A stretch of 62,433 nt of DNA from the NCBI GenBank assembly GCA_944325765.1, contig CALVBH010000063.1, forward strand, positions 1 through 62,433, given 5' to 3'. The notes under the pieces were generated by a model. That model saw only the letters and a program-made list of their open reading frames with translations. It did no database searches and had not been told where the DNA came from. Source of the DNA: an uncultured Bacteroidales bacterium (lineage in GTDB: Bacteria; Bacteroidota; Bacteroidia; Bacteroidales; UBA932). Positions within the stretch are counted from its first letter, which is position 1. Each line of letters starts with the position of its first letter. Below are positions 1-7,811 of the stretch, one piece after another. The position numbers were made by a program, and so were the translations under genes.

Positions 1-2
1 CA

Positions 3-383
3 CTGGACAGGCTTCCGGAAGAGTTGCGGGTCAGGGCGTTCGAGAGGCTGTTCGAGGCGTGCGAGATAGCGAAGTTCACACCTGAGGAGAAACTCAAATA
101 CGAACACGATATGATTACCGAACGGGACTATGACAACATTATCTATACTGCCAAGATAGAAGGCAGGGCAGAAGGTATAGCCGAGGGTCGTGCCGAAGGT
201 GAGGCGAAAGGTCGTGTCGAGGGTCGTGCAGAAGGTCGCGTAGAAGGCAAAGCTGAGGGTCTGGCCGAAGGCAGAACAGAAGGAAAGACTGATGTTGCCA
301 GAGCTATGAAAGCGAAAGGGCTTGAGATCAGTCTGATTTCCGAACTGACGGGGCTTTCGGAGGAGGAAATCCAGCATCTTTAG
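3..383 (+). CDS. Rpn/PD-(D/E)XK nuclease-transposase family protein, C-terminal part (5' end outside window)
   Basis: The reading frame is open from the window edge, so the gene starts upstream and only about 126 C-terminal residues are visible. The segment LRVRAFERLFEACEIAKF followed by EEKLKYEHD resembles the helical region after the nuclease core of Rpn proteins (recombination-promoting nuclease, PD-(D/E)XK nuclease family transposase), which are abundant in Bacteroidota. A run of EGRA/EGxA tetrapeptides follows, then a short helix ending LTGLSEEEIQHL, which is the usual tail of these proteins. The catalytic core is not in the window, so activity cannot be judged. The first internal start codon in this frame is a TTG at 24, but homology-like sequence before it argues that it is not the true start. 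Confidence 0.75.
   Translation: MDRLPEELRVRAFERLFEACEIAKFTPEEKLKYEHDMITERDYDNIIYTAKIEGRAEGIAEGRAEGEAKGRVEGRAEGRVEGKAEGLAEGRTEGKTDVARAMKAKGLEISLISELTGLSEEEIQHL
159..290 (+). repeat. 12-nt tandem repeat coding EGRA-type tetrapeptides
   Basis: Eleven consecutive 12-nt units encode EGRA, EGIA, EGRA, EGEA, KGRV, EGRA, EGRV, EGKA, EGLA, EGRT and EGKT inside the Rpn-family gene. The period is exact and the units differ mostly at the third and fourth residues. Such tracts are common near the C terminus of Rpn-type proteins and probably change copy number by slippage without breaking the frame. Confidence 0.85.
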
Positions 384-403
384 AAATAAAATGCACCGAA
401 TAC

Positions 404-495
404 GTCATTCCGACCGGAGTCGAGGGATCTGCCGTATCTTGCCCGCAGCCTCCACTTCGACTCCAGGCTGCGCCCTTCTCTCAGGGCGACATCTG
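404..495. repeat. Dispersed CATCCTGAGCG-type intergenic repeat, copy 1 (degenerate, roughly palindromic)
   Basis: The stretch begins GTCATTCCGACCGGAGTCGA and ends, read on the minus strand, with CGCCCTGAGAGAAGGGCGCAG and GAGTCGAAG. Those minus-strand blocks match copy 2 at 25150 (AGGGCGCAGACCGAAGTCGAAG). It fills the gap between the convergent Rpn-family gene and the flippase-like gene. No gene is visible in it. Confidence 0.55.
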
Positions 496-503
496 AGGAA
501 AAA

Positions 504-1529
504 TCATTTCCTGAAGGTCTCGTCGAGGTAGGAAATGCCGCCGCATACGGCCATCGTGATGGCCTGGGATTCATGGGAGAGGGTAGCGAAAATAATTCCT
601 GTCTCGAACGGAATGCCGTAGATTGTGGAAAGTGCGAGAGAAACGATGAAATGAAAAGCCCCGAAACCGCCGGGAACCGGTATCAGCCAGCCGAAACTTC
701 CGGCTATCATCAGGAACAGCGCATCCACCGGACCGAGAGAATCCATTCCTGGCATGGCATTCATGGTCGTCGCACTCATTGTCCAGTACATCAGCCAGAT
801 AAGCAGGGTATAGAAGAAAAACTTCCATTTGCTTTTCATTTTCATACAGGAAAGAATTCCCTGCAGAAGCCCCTTGCAGGCATTGGCGACAGCCCGGGAG
901 AAAGAAAATCTGTTCCGTGTAGCGAAAATCGCATAGATTCCGATGCCTGCCAGCAGTATGAAACATACTATTACCCACCACAGACTGAAATTCATATTTT
1001 CCTCGAAAGGCTTCCACATCTTTTCGACGAAAAACGCTCCGAAATCCTGCCATTTGAACACGAGAAGGGCCACCAATATCAGAAGCATCGTAATCATATC
1101 CCAGCTGCGCTCCAGAACGACAGTGCCGAGAACCTTGTCGTAAGATGCCCGTTTTTTCACTCCCGTTTCATCCCGGCTTGCCGGATCCGGTTCCGAATTT
1201 TTGGTTATGAAACCGCAGCGCACGAATTCTCCGATGCGGGGGAACACGAAATTCGCTATATATCCTATGTTTACGGCGTTGAAAGTAGTCCTCCTGCTGA
1301 TACTTCCGTCGATGGGCAGGAGAATTTCTCTCCACCGCTGCCCCCTGAGCCAGAATGCCGCTATGCCAGCAATCATCGAAATGACGATATAGCCCCAGCG
1401 GCAGGACCTGAGTCCTGCAATGAAATCTTCCCATTTTACTCCCCTGAACGTGAAATAGAGGAGAAAACAGGCTACTGCGGCGGAAAGCAGGTATTTTATG
1501 ATTTTGGTACCGTAGTCTCTGGTATTCAT
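504..1529 (-). CDS. Flippase-like membrane protein (LPG synthase TM domain, UPF0104 family)
   Basis: The 341-residue protein has about eight hydrophobic segments and the family hallmarks: a first segment with YFTFRGVKWEDF, then RGQRWREILLP, the motif NIGYIANFVFPRIGEFVRC near residue 90, and GWLIPVPGGFGAFHF near residue 285. These define the lysylphosphatidylglycerol synthetase transmembrane family. Bacteroidota members lack the cytoplasmic aminoacyl-transferase domain, as this one does, so the name describes the fold and not a proven reaction; lipid or isoprenoid-glycan flipping is the usual guess. The ATG at 1529 lies 20 nt after a minus-strand TAAATTTG element, and the gene diverges from the PfkB kinase gene. 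Confidence 0.88.
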   Translation of the reverse strand: MNTRDYGTKIIKYLLSAAVACFLLYFTFRGVKWEDFIAGLRSCRWGYIVISMIAGIAAFWLRGQRWREILLPIDGSISRRTTFNAVNIGYIANFVFPRIGEFVRCGFITKNSEPDPASRDETGVKKRASYDKVLGTVVLERSWDMITMLLILVALLVFKWQDFGAFFVEKMWKPFEENMNFSLWWVIVCFILLAGIGIYAIFATRNRFSFSRAVANACKGLLQGILSCMKMKSKWKFFFYTLLIWLMYWTMSATTMNAMPGMDSLGPVDALFLMIAGSFGWLIPVPGGFGAFHFIVSLALSTIYGIPFETGIIFATLSHESQAITMAVCGGISYLDETFRK

Positions 1530-1548
1530 CCTGTCTGCGATAAAGCCG

Positions 1549-1588
1549 CAAATTTATCCAAAAAAACCGTAAAATTTCCGTATCTTTG
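1549..1588. promoter_or_regulatory. Divergent promoters for the flippase-like gene (-) and PfkB kinase gene (+)
   Basis: The minus strand carries TAAATTTG at 1556-1549 and the plus strand TATCTTTG at 1581-1588. Both fit the Bacteroidota -7 consensus TAnnTTTG. Each sits 20-30 nt before the respective start codon. Confidence 0.75.
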
Positions 1589-1613
1589 CAGTTCATTGTA
1601 AAAATTGACCCTG

Positions 1614-2624
1614 ATGAAATCGATTTTAGGTATGGGCAATGCCCTTACGGACATTCTCGCCGTACTTCAGGATGACTCGCTGCTCAGAAAATTCCATCTG
1701 CCGAGAGGTAGCATGCAGCATGTCGATATGAAAACGGGCGATACCATCTGGAAAGAACTCAAAAAGATGGGAGTACAGTATGTGGCGGGAGGGTCTGCTG
1801 CCAATACCATCACCGGAACCGCCATTTTCGGCATGAAATCCGGATTCATCGGGAAAATCGGCGATGATGATCTGGGGCATCTCTACAAGAGCGACCAGGA
1901 ACAGTACGGCATAAAGTCATTGCTCCTGAAAGGAGAACATTCTTCGGGAAGGGCCATGGTTTTCATTACGGCACCGAATGCCGAGCGGACGTTTGCGGTT
2001 TATCTCGGAGCGGCGTTGGAACTGGTCCCCCAGGACCTGAAACCTGAATTTTTCGAAGGGTACGATTATTTTCATATTGAGGGTTATTTAGTTCAGAATC
2101 AGAATCTTGTCCGCAGAGCGGTGGAGTATGCGAAGGCGGCGGGATGTGTGGTGTCTCTCGATATGGCTTCTTACAATGTCGTGGAATCCAATGAGGCTTT
2201 CCTGCACGATATAGTCGAGGATTACGTGGATATTGTCTTCGCGAACGAGTCGGAGGCCAGGTCGTTTACCCGGCTCGAACCGAGGGCGGCTCTGGATGAG
2301 ATAGCCAGACACTGTTCCATCGCGGTGGTGAAAGTGGGGAAGGACGGGTCGATGGTAAAAAGCGGGGATGAATACCATTATATCGAGGCTTATCCTGCAA
2401 ATACGATAGACGCGACCGGAGCCGGGGATACTTATGCTGCCGGTTTCCTGTATGCCCATTCCTTGGAAATGCCGCTGAAGGTGTGCGGGGAAATAGGTTC
2501 CATCATAGCTGCCAAAGTGGTGGAAGTGATTGGTACGAAGATAGATATCCCGCGCTGGAAAGATGCGAAAAACGAAATCAGGGCACTGATTGCGGCGAAT
2601 TCTTCTGATTCACATAATGCCTGA
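1614..2624 (+). CDS. PfkB-family carbohydrate/adenosine kinase
   Basis: The product has 336 residues and phosphorylates a sugar or nucleoside with ATP. Family signatures are visible: GMGNALTDI at the N terminus, a GGSAANTITG substrate-binding glycine motif near residue 60, and the anion-hole/catalytic motif DATGAGDTYAAGF near residue 270, where the GAGD aspartate is the catalytic base. The layout is like the adenosine-kinase branch of PfkB, but the substrate cannot be fixed from sequence. I use the ATG at 1614; a TTG at 1605 is in frame but would add only three residues. The stop codon overlaps the start of the next gene by 8 nt, so translational coupling is likely. Confidence 0.9.
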   Translation: MKSILGMGNALTDILAVLQDDSLLRKFHLPRGSMQHVDMKTGDTIWKELKKMGVQYVAGGSAANTITGTAIFGMKSGFIGKIGDDDLGHLYKSDQEQYGIKSLLLKGEHSSGRAMVFITAPNAERTFAVYLGAALELVPQDLKPEFFEGYDYFHIEGYLVQNQNLVRRAVEYAKAAGCVVSLDMASYNVVESNEAFLHDIVEDYVDIVFANESEARSFTRLEPRAALDEIARHCSIAVVKVGKDGSMVKSGDEYHYIEAYPANTIDATGAGDTYAAGFLYAHSLEMPLKVCGEIGSIIAAKVVEVIGTKIDIPRWKDAKNEIRALIAANSSDSHNA

Positions 2625-3147
2625 GAATATGAAATCGTGGTGGCGTAAATGGCGGCTGAAGAAGTTTTCGAGCAGGACTGCTACAGGTATGGTCCCGCTG
2701 AAAAGCATGCATTCGGCACTTTTGGTAATTGACGGGACTTGCCCGGACTGTGCTTCCGACGCGGAAAAACTTGCCGGATTCCTGAAAAACCGCGGCATTT
2801 CATCCTCCCTGATATTCATCGACTTGCGGAAACGCTCCAAGGACAATCCTGTATATGTGTCAGGTGACAATGTCATCACGTTGAGGGATGTAAACTGGTT
2901 CGGCATGCCGCGTCTGAAGAAAAAGGGAAAACTTTTCCGGGTGAAGGCCGACCTGCTGGTCAATCTGCGGGACAGCGATGACTTCACCGGCGATTTCATT
3001 TCCAAGGTTGCCGATACCCGGTTCAAAATAGGCTCCTGCGCATATGAGGGCAATCCTTTCGATCTGGTAGTGACCGGGACCGGTTATGACAGACTGATTT
3101 CTGAAAGAATAGACGAAATATGTAATTTCCTAACCCGGATAGTCTGA
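2617..3147 (+). CDS. DUF6913-like conserved Bacteroidota protein
   Basis: This is a 176-residue soluble protein with no catalytic motif that I recognise. It has a basic N terminus (WWRKWRLKKFSSR), a CPDC-containing segment near residue 45 and the block KADLLVNLRDSDDF with FKIGSCAYEG further on. That block resembles the DUF6913 family of Bacteroidota (short proteins with a Dlli.L / kvG pattern), but I assign it from memory. The start at 2617 overlaps the kinase stop; an in-frame ATG at 2629 is an alternative. The gene ends one base into the PopT start, so the kinase, this gene and PopT are co-transcribed. Its role is unknown. Confidence 0.65.
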   Translation: MPENMKSWWRKWRLKKFSSRTATGMVPLKSMHSALLVIDGTCPDCASDAEKLAGFLKNRGISSSLIFIDLRKRSKDNPVYVSGDNVITLRDVNWFGMPRLKKKGKLFRVKADLLVNLRDSDDFTGDFISKVADTRFKIGSCAYEGNPFDLVVTGTGYDRLISERIDEICNFLTRIV

Positions 3148-4136
3148 TGAAAAATTATCTGAAATATCTTTTTGTGACTGTAAAGGGCATCTGTATGGGT
3201 GCCGCTGATGTAATCCCTGGAGTTTCTGGCGGTACTATCGCCTTTATGACCGGAATTTACGAGGAACTGGTCGGCTCGATCAATGCGATAAACGGAACTG
3301 CGGTGAAGTTGTTTTTTACCGGCAGGTTCAGGCAGTTCTGGAAGCATATAAACGGGAATTTCCTCTTTTCTCTGGTCCTGGGCATAATGATCAGTATTCT
3401 GTCTCTGGCCAAACTGATGCAGTATCTTCTCGATTACCAGCCGGTGCAGACCTGGGCATTCTTCTTCGGACTGATAGTGGCCTCATCCATCTTCATCCTG
3501 AGGGGTATAAAATCGTGGAAAGCCAACGATTTCGTGATGCTGGTTTTCGGCATAGTCCTCGGTGTGGTGGTGTGTACGCTGGCTCCGACGGAAACCCCTG
3601 ACGGACTGTGGTTCATATTCTGTTGCGGGGCGATAGCCATCTGCGCCATGATATTGCCGGGGATTTCCGGCAGCTTTATCCTTCTCGTCCTGGGCAAGTA
3701 CAAATATATGATGGGGGTTCTGGCGGATATCGTTTCCGGCAAGGGTGACTGGCTGGATTTTGTGACAGTCATCGTGTTCATCCTGGGTGCTCTGTTCGGA
3801 ATCATTGCCTTTGCGAAGTTCCTGCACTGGCTGCTGCAGCATTATCATCGTCAGACATTGCTCGTGATGGCCGGTTTCATTATCGGCTCGCTGGTGAAAG
3901 TCTGGCCGTGGAGCAACATGCAGACCGTCATTCTGTCCCAGTTCCCGGATCTGCGTCCGCTGGCTGTGGAAAACGGGCTTGCTCCCGAGCTGATAGAGCA
4001 GTATTCCGGAATGGTCGACCTGCATGTGGGCGGGGCTGTGGCCTTCGCTCTTGTCGGCCTGTTCCTGGTAGTCGGTATCGAATTGGCTGGCACCTGGATT
4101 TCCCGGAAACGCGGTACTGACGCTCCTTCGGAATAG
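3147..4136 (+). CDS. popT: DUF368 family polyprenyl-phosphate transporter (PopT-like)
   Basis: The 329-residue protein has about nine membrane segments and two copies of the family motif: GAADVIPGVSGGTIAFMTG near residue 18 and ILPGISGSFILLVLGKY near residue 170. DUF368 proteins (PopT) bring undecaprenyl phosphate back to the cytoplasmic face of the inner membrane, recycling the lipid carrier for peptidoglycan and other glycans. The start ATG follows directly on the stop of the preceding gene. The gene symbol follows the published family name; the individual protein is assigned by motif only. Confidence 0.88.
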   Translation: MKNYLKYLFVTVKGICMGAADVIPGVSGGTIAFMTGIYEELVGSINAINGTAVKLFFTGRFRQFWKHINGNFLFSLVLGIMISILSLAKLMQYLLDYQPVQTWAFFFGLIVASSIFILRGIKSWKANDFVMLVFGIVLGVVVCTLAPTETPDGLWFIFCCGAIAICAMILPGISGSFILLVLGKYKYMMGVLADIVSGKGDWLDFVTVIVFILGALFGIIAFAKFLHWLLQHYHRQTLLVMAGFIIGSLVKVWPWSNMQTVILSQFPDLRPLAVENGLAPELIEQYSGMVDLHVGGAVAFALVGLFLVVGIELAGTWISRKRGTDAPSE

Positions 4137-4211
4137 TGCGGTGTCCGGGCGGCGTCTCAACAACGAATGTCGGAACATCCCAGATTTTTTTGACATTCTG
4201 ATAATAAGTCG

Positions 4212-4219
4212 TATCTTTG
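4212..4219 (+). promoter_or_regulatory. Promoter -7 element of tRNA-Arg
   Basis: TATCTTTG followed by CA lies about 60 nt before the tRNA-Arg gene, a perfect TAnnTTTG element. Confidence 0.6.
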
Positions 4220-4280
4220 CATCCGCTCGTGACGTTTACGGTGTCAGCGATGCCCGAATACGTTTCGACTACATACGGCC

Positions 4281-4354
4281 GGTCCGGTAGCTCAGTTGGA
4301 TAGAGCAACAGCCTTCTAAGCTGTGGGTCTTGGGTTCGAATCCCAACCGGATCA
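4281..4354 (+). tRNA. tRNA-Arg (anticodon TCT)
   Basis: The 74-nt cloverleaf has acceptor arms GGTCCGG (4281-4287) and CCGGATC (4347-4353) with discriminator A4354. The anticodon stem is ACAGC/GCTGT around loop CTTCTAA, giving anticodon TCT at 4315-4317. The T-arm is TGGGTTCGAATCCCA. CCA is not encoded (ACAT follows). Confidence 0.95.
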
Positions 4355-4463
4355 CATAAGAAAGCAGAGTGCGCCTGACTTAGTCAGGCGTTTTCCATTC
4401 CGGACTGACAGGACAGGAACTTGCTCAGGTACTGGAAGGGGGGGCAATGCCTTTTTCAAGAGA

Positions 4464-4498
4464 AAGAGCAACCATCTGAGAATCAGATGGTTGCTCTT
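4464..4498. terminator. Intrinsic terminator between two convergent tRNA genes
   Basis: A perfect 15-bp stem (arms 4464-4478 and 4484-4498, starting AAGAGCAACC) closes a 5-nt loop. It sits between tRNA-Arg (+) and tRNA-Pro (-). Read on the minus strand the stem is followed by a T-rich TTTCTCTT tract, so it probably ends the tRNA-Pro transcript and may act both ways. Confidence 0.75.
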
Positions 4499-4506
4499 GA
4501 ATTTTG

Positions 4507-4580
4507 TCGGGGTACTGTGACTCGAACACAGGACCCTCTGGTCCCAAACCAGATGCGCTAGCCAACTGCGCCACACCCCG
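4507..4580 (-). tRNA. tRNA-Pro (anticodon TGG)
   Basis: The minus strand reads CGGGGTGTGGCGCAGTTGGC and closes with TACCCCG plus discriminator A (4507). The anticodon stem CTGGT/ACCAG flanks loop TTTGGGA, giving anticodon TGG at 4546-4544. CCA is not encoded. Confidence 0.95.
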
Positions 4581-4657
4581 AGTACTTTCTTTTGGAAAGG
4601 ACTGCAAATATACGGCTTTTTTTCGGTAGTGCAAAGAAAAATCGAAAAAATCGAATA

Positions 4658-5119
4658 TTATTCCCGGTTCAGCCTGTATTCCATGCGGGAGATGATTCGG
4701 ACAACATCTTTCCTCAGCCCCTCCACAGTCAGGACACTGCCGGCTGCCTCTATGGTGATACGGTCCTCATATCTTCTTGAAAACCTGCCGGCTGCGCTTT
4801 TGAGCCGGAATGTCATCTTTTCCTCGGATTCCTTTTCCGTGACATAATCCAGGCCATGCATGATTTCCGTTATCTGCACGCGGTTGCTGCTGAGATTCCC
4901 GCTGATATGCGGGACGGACTTTACGTAACTCACTTTCGGATAGACAGCCGCTATAAGGACCAGTATGCCGAAAATTTCCCACAGGGATGTATAGCCGTTC
5001 CGGAACATGGTTTCGATATTCAGTTCGGCGGTGCCGGAAATCACGAAAACGGCGATAATCAGAACGAAAATCAGGAAAAAATATATGAATGTCTTGACGG
5101 ACCTTATGAAATATCTCAT
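4658..5119 (-). CDS. Small membrane protein of unknown function
   Basis: I do not recognise this 153-residue protein. It has two hydrophobic segments, about residues 10-30 (FIYFFLIFVLIIAVFVI) and 46-62 (LWEIFGILVLIAAVY), and then a roughly 85-residue charged C-terminal domain with alternating strands (MTFRLKSAAGRFSRRYEDRI). That is a plausible inner-membrane anchor with a cytoplasmic domain. The start ATG at 5119 lies 20 nt after a minus-strand TATCTTTG element inside a palindrome, so the gene has its own promoter. It stands alone between tRNA-Pro and the decayed glycan locus. Confidence 0.7.
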   Translation of the reverse strand: MRYFIRSVKTFIYFFLIFVLIIAVFVISGTAELNIETMFRNGYTSLWEIFGILVLIAAVYPKVSYVKSVPHISGNLSSNRVQITEIMHGLDYVTEKESEEKMTFRLKSAAGRFSRRYEDRITIEAAGSVLTVEGLRKDVVRIISRMEYRLNRE

Positions 5120-5129
5120 AATTCAAAAA

Positions 5130-5166
5130 GTTTGCTGACAAAGATATAATATATTTGTCAGCAAAC
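5130..5166. promoter_or_regulatory. Palindromic promoter with back-to-back -7 elements
   Basis: Perfect 13-bp inverted arms (5130-5142 GTTTGCTGACAAA and 5154-5166) flank an 11-bp AT-rich centre. A minus-strand TATCTTTG lies at 5146-5139 and a plus-strand TATATTTG at 5150-5157, so both strands carry a consensus -7 element and the same initially transcribed sequence. The minus copy serves the small membrane protein gene. The plus copy would transcribe antisense into the alkaline-phosphatase remnant. Confidence 0.65.
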
Positions 5167-5184
5167 ATAATATGAACGGTGACC

Positions 5185-6411
5185 TTAGTCGCGTTTTTTG
5201 CGCTTGTCCTTTGCCGCGGAACTCAGCAGGTTTACAATCTTGTGATTTACGTCAGTGTTTTCCTGCACTCCGGCAAATTCCAGGGACATCGGACCGTATG
5301 CGAAAAGCGGAACCATTATCGGGGTGTGTCCCCTCGATGCGAACAGGCCTTTTATCTTTCCGCTCTTGTTGTCCTTGCCGCGGAGCGAAAGCGCCCCGGT
5401 CTCGTGGTCGGCTGTGATGATTACCAGGGTATTGCCGTCCTTTTCAGCGAATCTTACGGCCGCTTCGACGGCTTTGTCGAAGTCGAGAACTTCGAGGACT
5501 GCGGTACCGAAGTCGTTGTTGTGACAGCTTTTGTCAATGCGGGCTCCTTCCACCATCAGGAAAAATCCTTTTTCGTTTTCAGGATGCGAGTCGAGGAATT
5601 CGATGGCATATTCCGTGGTTGCAGGAAGAAAATCTCCGCGGCCGTCCGCTATCGAGCAGACTTCTTCCTTTTCCGGAAGATATGCCACTCTTTTCGCCTT
5701 GTCGGGAATTTCATCGAGGCTGCTGACCACCTTGTAGCGTTTTTCTATCGCATCCCTTGTCTCGTATTCCTGATTTTCGAATGCGTTGTGGCTCCCTCCC
5801 GCGATGAAGGAAAGTCTGGCATCAGCCAGATCTCCCCATATTTCTTCCGACATGTGAAGTTCGGGCTGGTGGGCGAAGAACACTGACGGGGTGCATCCGT
5901 CGATGCCGTCCGTGGTGATGACTCCGGAAACATACCCGAGACCGTCTATGATTTCAGGGATGTTCTTCAGAGGTTTGTCGTTGATGTCCACTCCTATTGC
6001 CCCGTTGTGAGTCTTGTGTCCGGTGGCGTAGGCTGTGCCTGCCGCTCCGGAGTGGTTGCAGTTCATCCTGCGGCTGTCACCGGTCACTTCAGGGAAGGTC
6101 GGCATCCATTGAGGATCCAGCTGTTCTGCCATCCGGATATATGATCTGAGCATGTCCGTTTCCTTTTCAGACTCTACAAGCACCCTGAGAGGATGTGCGG
6201 CGTGATAAGTGTCCCATACCCAGTCGTCCGTATAGAAAGGTATGGTGTCGGTGTGGACCTTACCGTCGTAGGCGCTGAAATACCTGTCGCCTTCAGTGAG
6301 GCATACCATCCTTTCGCATATCCTGTACAGGGAGGTGTAGAATACTGTTTTCGCATCTTCATCGGAGCCTTCGACCCGGATAAGTCCGCTTGCCCCTGTG
6401 GCTGGTGACAA
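5185..6411 (-). pseudogene. Chimeric remnant: middle of a GH92 mannosidase joined to the C-terminal part of an alkaline phosphatase
   Basis: The open frame of 408 codons is two broken genes in one. Codons 10-120 match the middle of a GH92 alpha-mannosidase: GSDEDAKTVFYTSLYR, PFYTDDWVWDTYHA and WMPTFPEVTGDSRRMN are GH92 signatures. From codon 121 (about 6051) the sequence is an alkaline phosphatase: SGAAGTAYATGHKT, TTDGIDGCTPSVFFAH, MVEGARIDKSCHNND, ITADHETGAL and a GHTPIMVPLF block. The later metal ligands of the phosphatase are present. The first metal aspartate is absent, and the residue before the catalytic serine is His, not the usual Asp. The first nine codons before the GH92 part are out of frame with the preceding gene. 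An assembly error at the junctions cannot be excluded. Neither half is likely to be active. Confidence 0.8.
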
Positions 6412-7804
6412 TGAACGGCAGTCCGTTCACCAGATCGGCGGCGAAGTTTTCCCTCTGCGGATAGACTCGCATCATTCCGTTCGGAAGATGCACCGTAGGG
6501 TAGGTGGGAACGAGAAGGTGGCTTATGCCTCCCATATTCGGATTCACGTAGTCGACCGGCTCTTTTACGGGCGCGGACGGTCTTTCCGGCATCCGGACTG
6601 TGGCTTCGATTTCACCGCGCAGGGCCTTGCCGGCCATTCCGGCCAGCCACAGATATCTGTCTGTCTCGTATCCTTCGTATGAAAGGAACGGGCTTTCCCC
6701 GACAGGAACCTTGTTGGCGCATTTGAATATGGCCGTACCTTCGTCCATCTCGTCGAACATGGCTATGTACATCGTCTCCGCTCCCACGGACAGTACATTG
6801 CAGACCTGTTTCCAGAAAAATTTCCCTCCGAGCCTCGGTATGCTGTTCAGAGGGGCTGCCACTCCGTCCTTGAGATTGTACCAGCTGAACCCGGGGAAAA
6901 CCACCGGCATGTAGATTTTCCCGTGTTCGCGGCACCATTCCATGTCCTGTTCCATGAGTCCGAGGAATCTGTCGCAACTGTCGTAGTTGAACCGTCCGAC
7001 GAACCACGGGTGGACAATGTCGGCCTTGTCTATGATTTCGAGCAGTTTCGGGTCGGAGACAGCGTCCATCGAAAGAGTCCTCCAGTGTGCCGGCACTCCG
7101 AGAAGCACCGCACAGCCTTCCTCTTTAAGGAAGTCCACGATTCTTTCCACGTCATCGAGACCGTATCTGCGTCCGTCATCGAATCCTGCGCCCCAGACAG
7201 CGACAAGCGGCTTGCCGTTCTGATGCAGGTAATTGGCGCGGGAAGTGATCCTGTATTTTTCCGTAAGTTCTTTCCAGTCATCCAGAAGCATCTGCGTCTC
7301 TTCTGACGAAATTCCGGACAAGTCATACATCACGCAAATCGCCCTGCCGTATTCATCGGAAGCGTCCAGTGCATTCAGGAGGATGTCGTTATAGTTCGCC
7401 TTGCCTTTCCCGGTGCGAAGGGATGCGATGAATCTCTGCATGAAGACTCCGTCTATGCCGTACTGCCGCATCCAGCTGAAGTGCAGCATGGTTGTGGAGC
7501 GGTCGTGCGAACTGAATACCTCTGCGGCCGAGCCGTCCGGAAAGGAGAATGCCGTGGCGTAGGTCTTCCCGTATTCGGAAACTTCCGGCCAAAGGTCGAT
7601 GCTGCACATTCCGGGACGGAATTCTCCGTCTTTCTGATAGTGTTTCCACCCCAACTGTGCACCGTCGCCCACGGCATTGAACCAGCCTTGGTAACCGGCC
7701 AGTACCAGCCCCTCGACACTGTCGTATTTCCTTGCCCTGGCTGGCTGGAAACACGACAGGAGGGCTGCCGTAGCGAGGATGAAACAAATGTATTTCAGTT
7801 TCAT
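6359..7804 (-). pseudogene. GH71/99-like secreted glycosidase fused to a truncated GH92 N terminus
   Basis: Codons 1-24 form a signal peptide (MKLKYICFILATAALLSCF). Codons 25-410 resemble the GH71/GH99-like family (GYQGWFNAVGDG, WMRQYGIDGVFMQRFI, NGKPLVAVWGAGFDDGRR, MYIAMFDEMDEGTAIFK), enzymes linked to alpha-mannan breakdown in Bacteroidota. From codon 416 the sequence becomes the start of a GH92 mannosidase (PVDYVNPNMGGISHLL, PTVHLPNGMMRVYP, LPFIVTSHRG). At codon 471, about 6392, GH92 similarity stops and ten unrelated codons lead to a stop. The missing GH92 interior resumes in another frame in the next ORF, so a deletion with frameshift is the simplest reading. The GH99-like half is complete and could still be functional. 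Confidence 0.8.
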
Positions 7805-7811
7805 GGATGTT

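Noticed and set aside
159-290. CRISPR array
   Set aside because: The period is 12 nt without spacers and the repeat is translated in the frame of the gene; no cas genes are present in the window.
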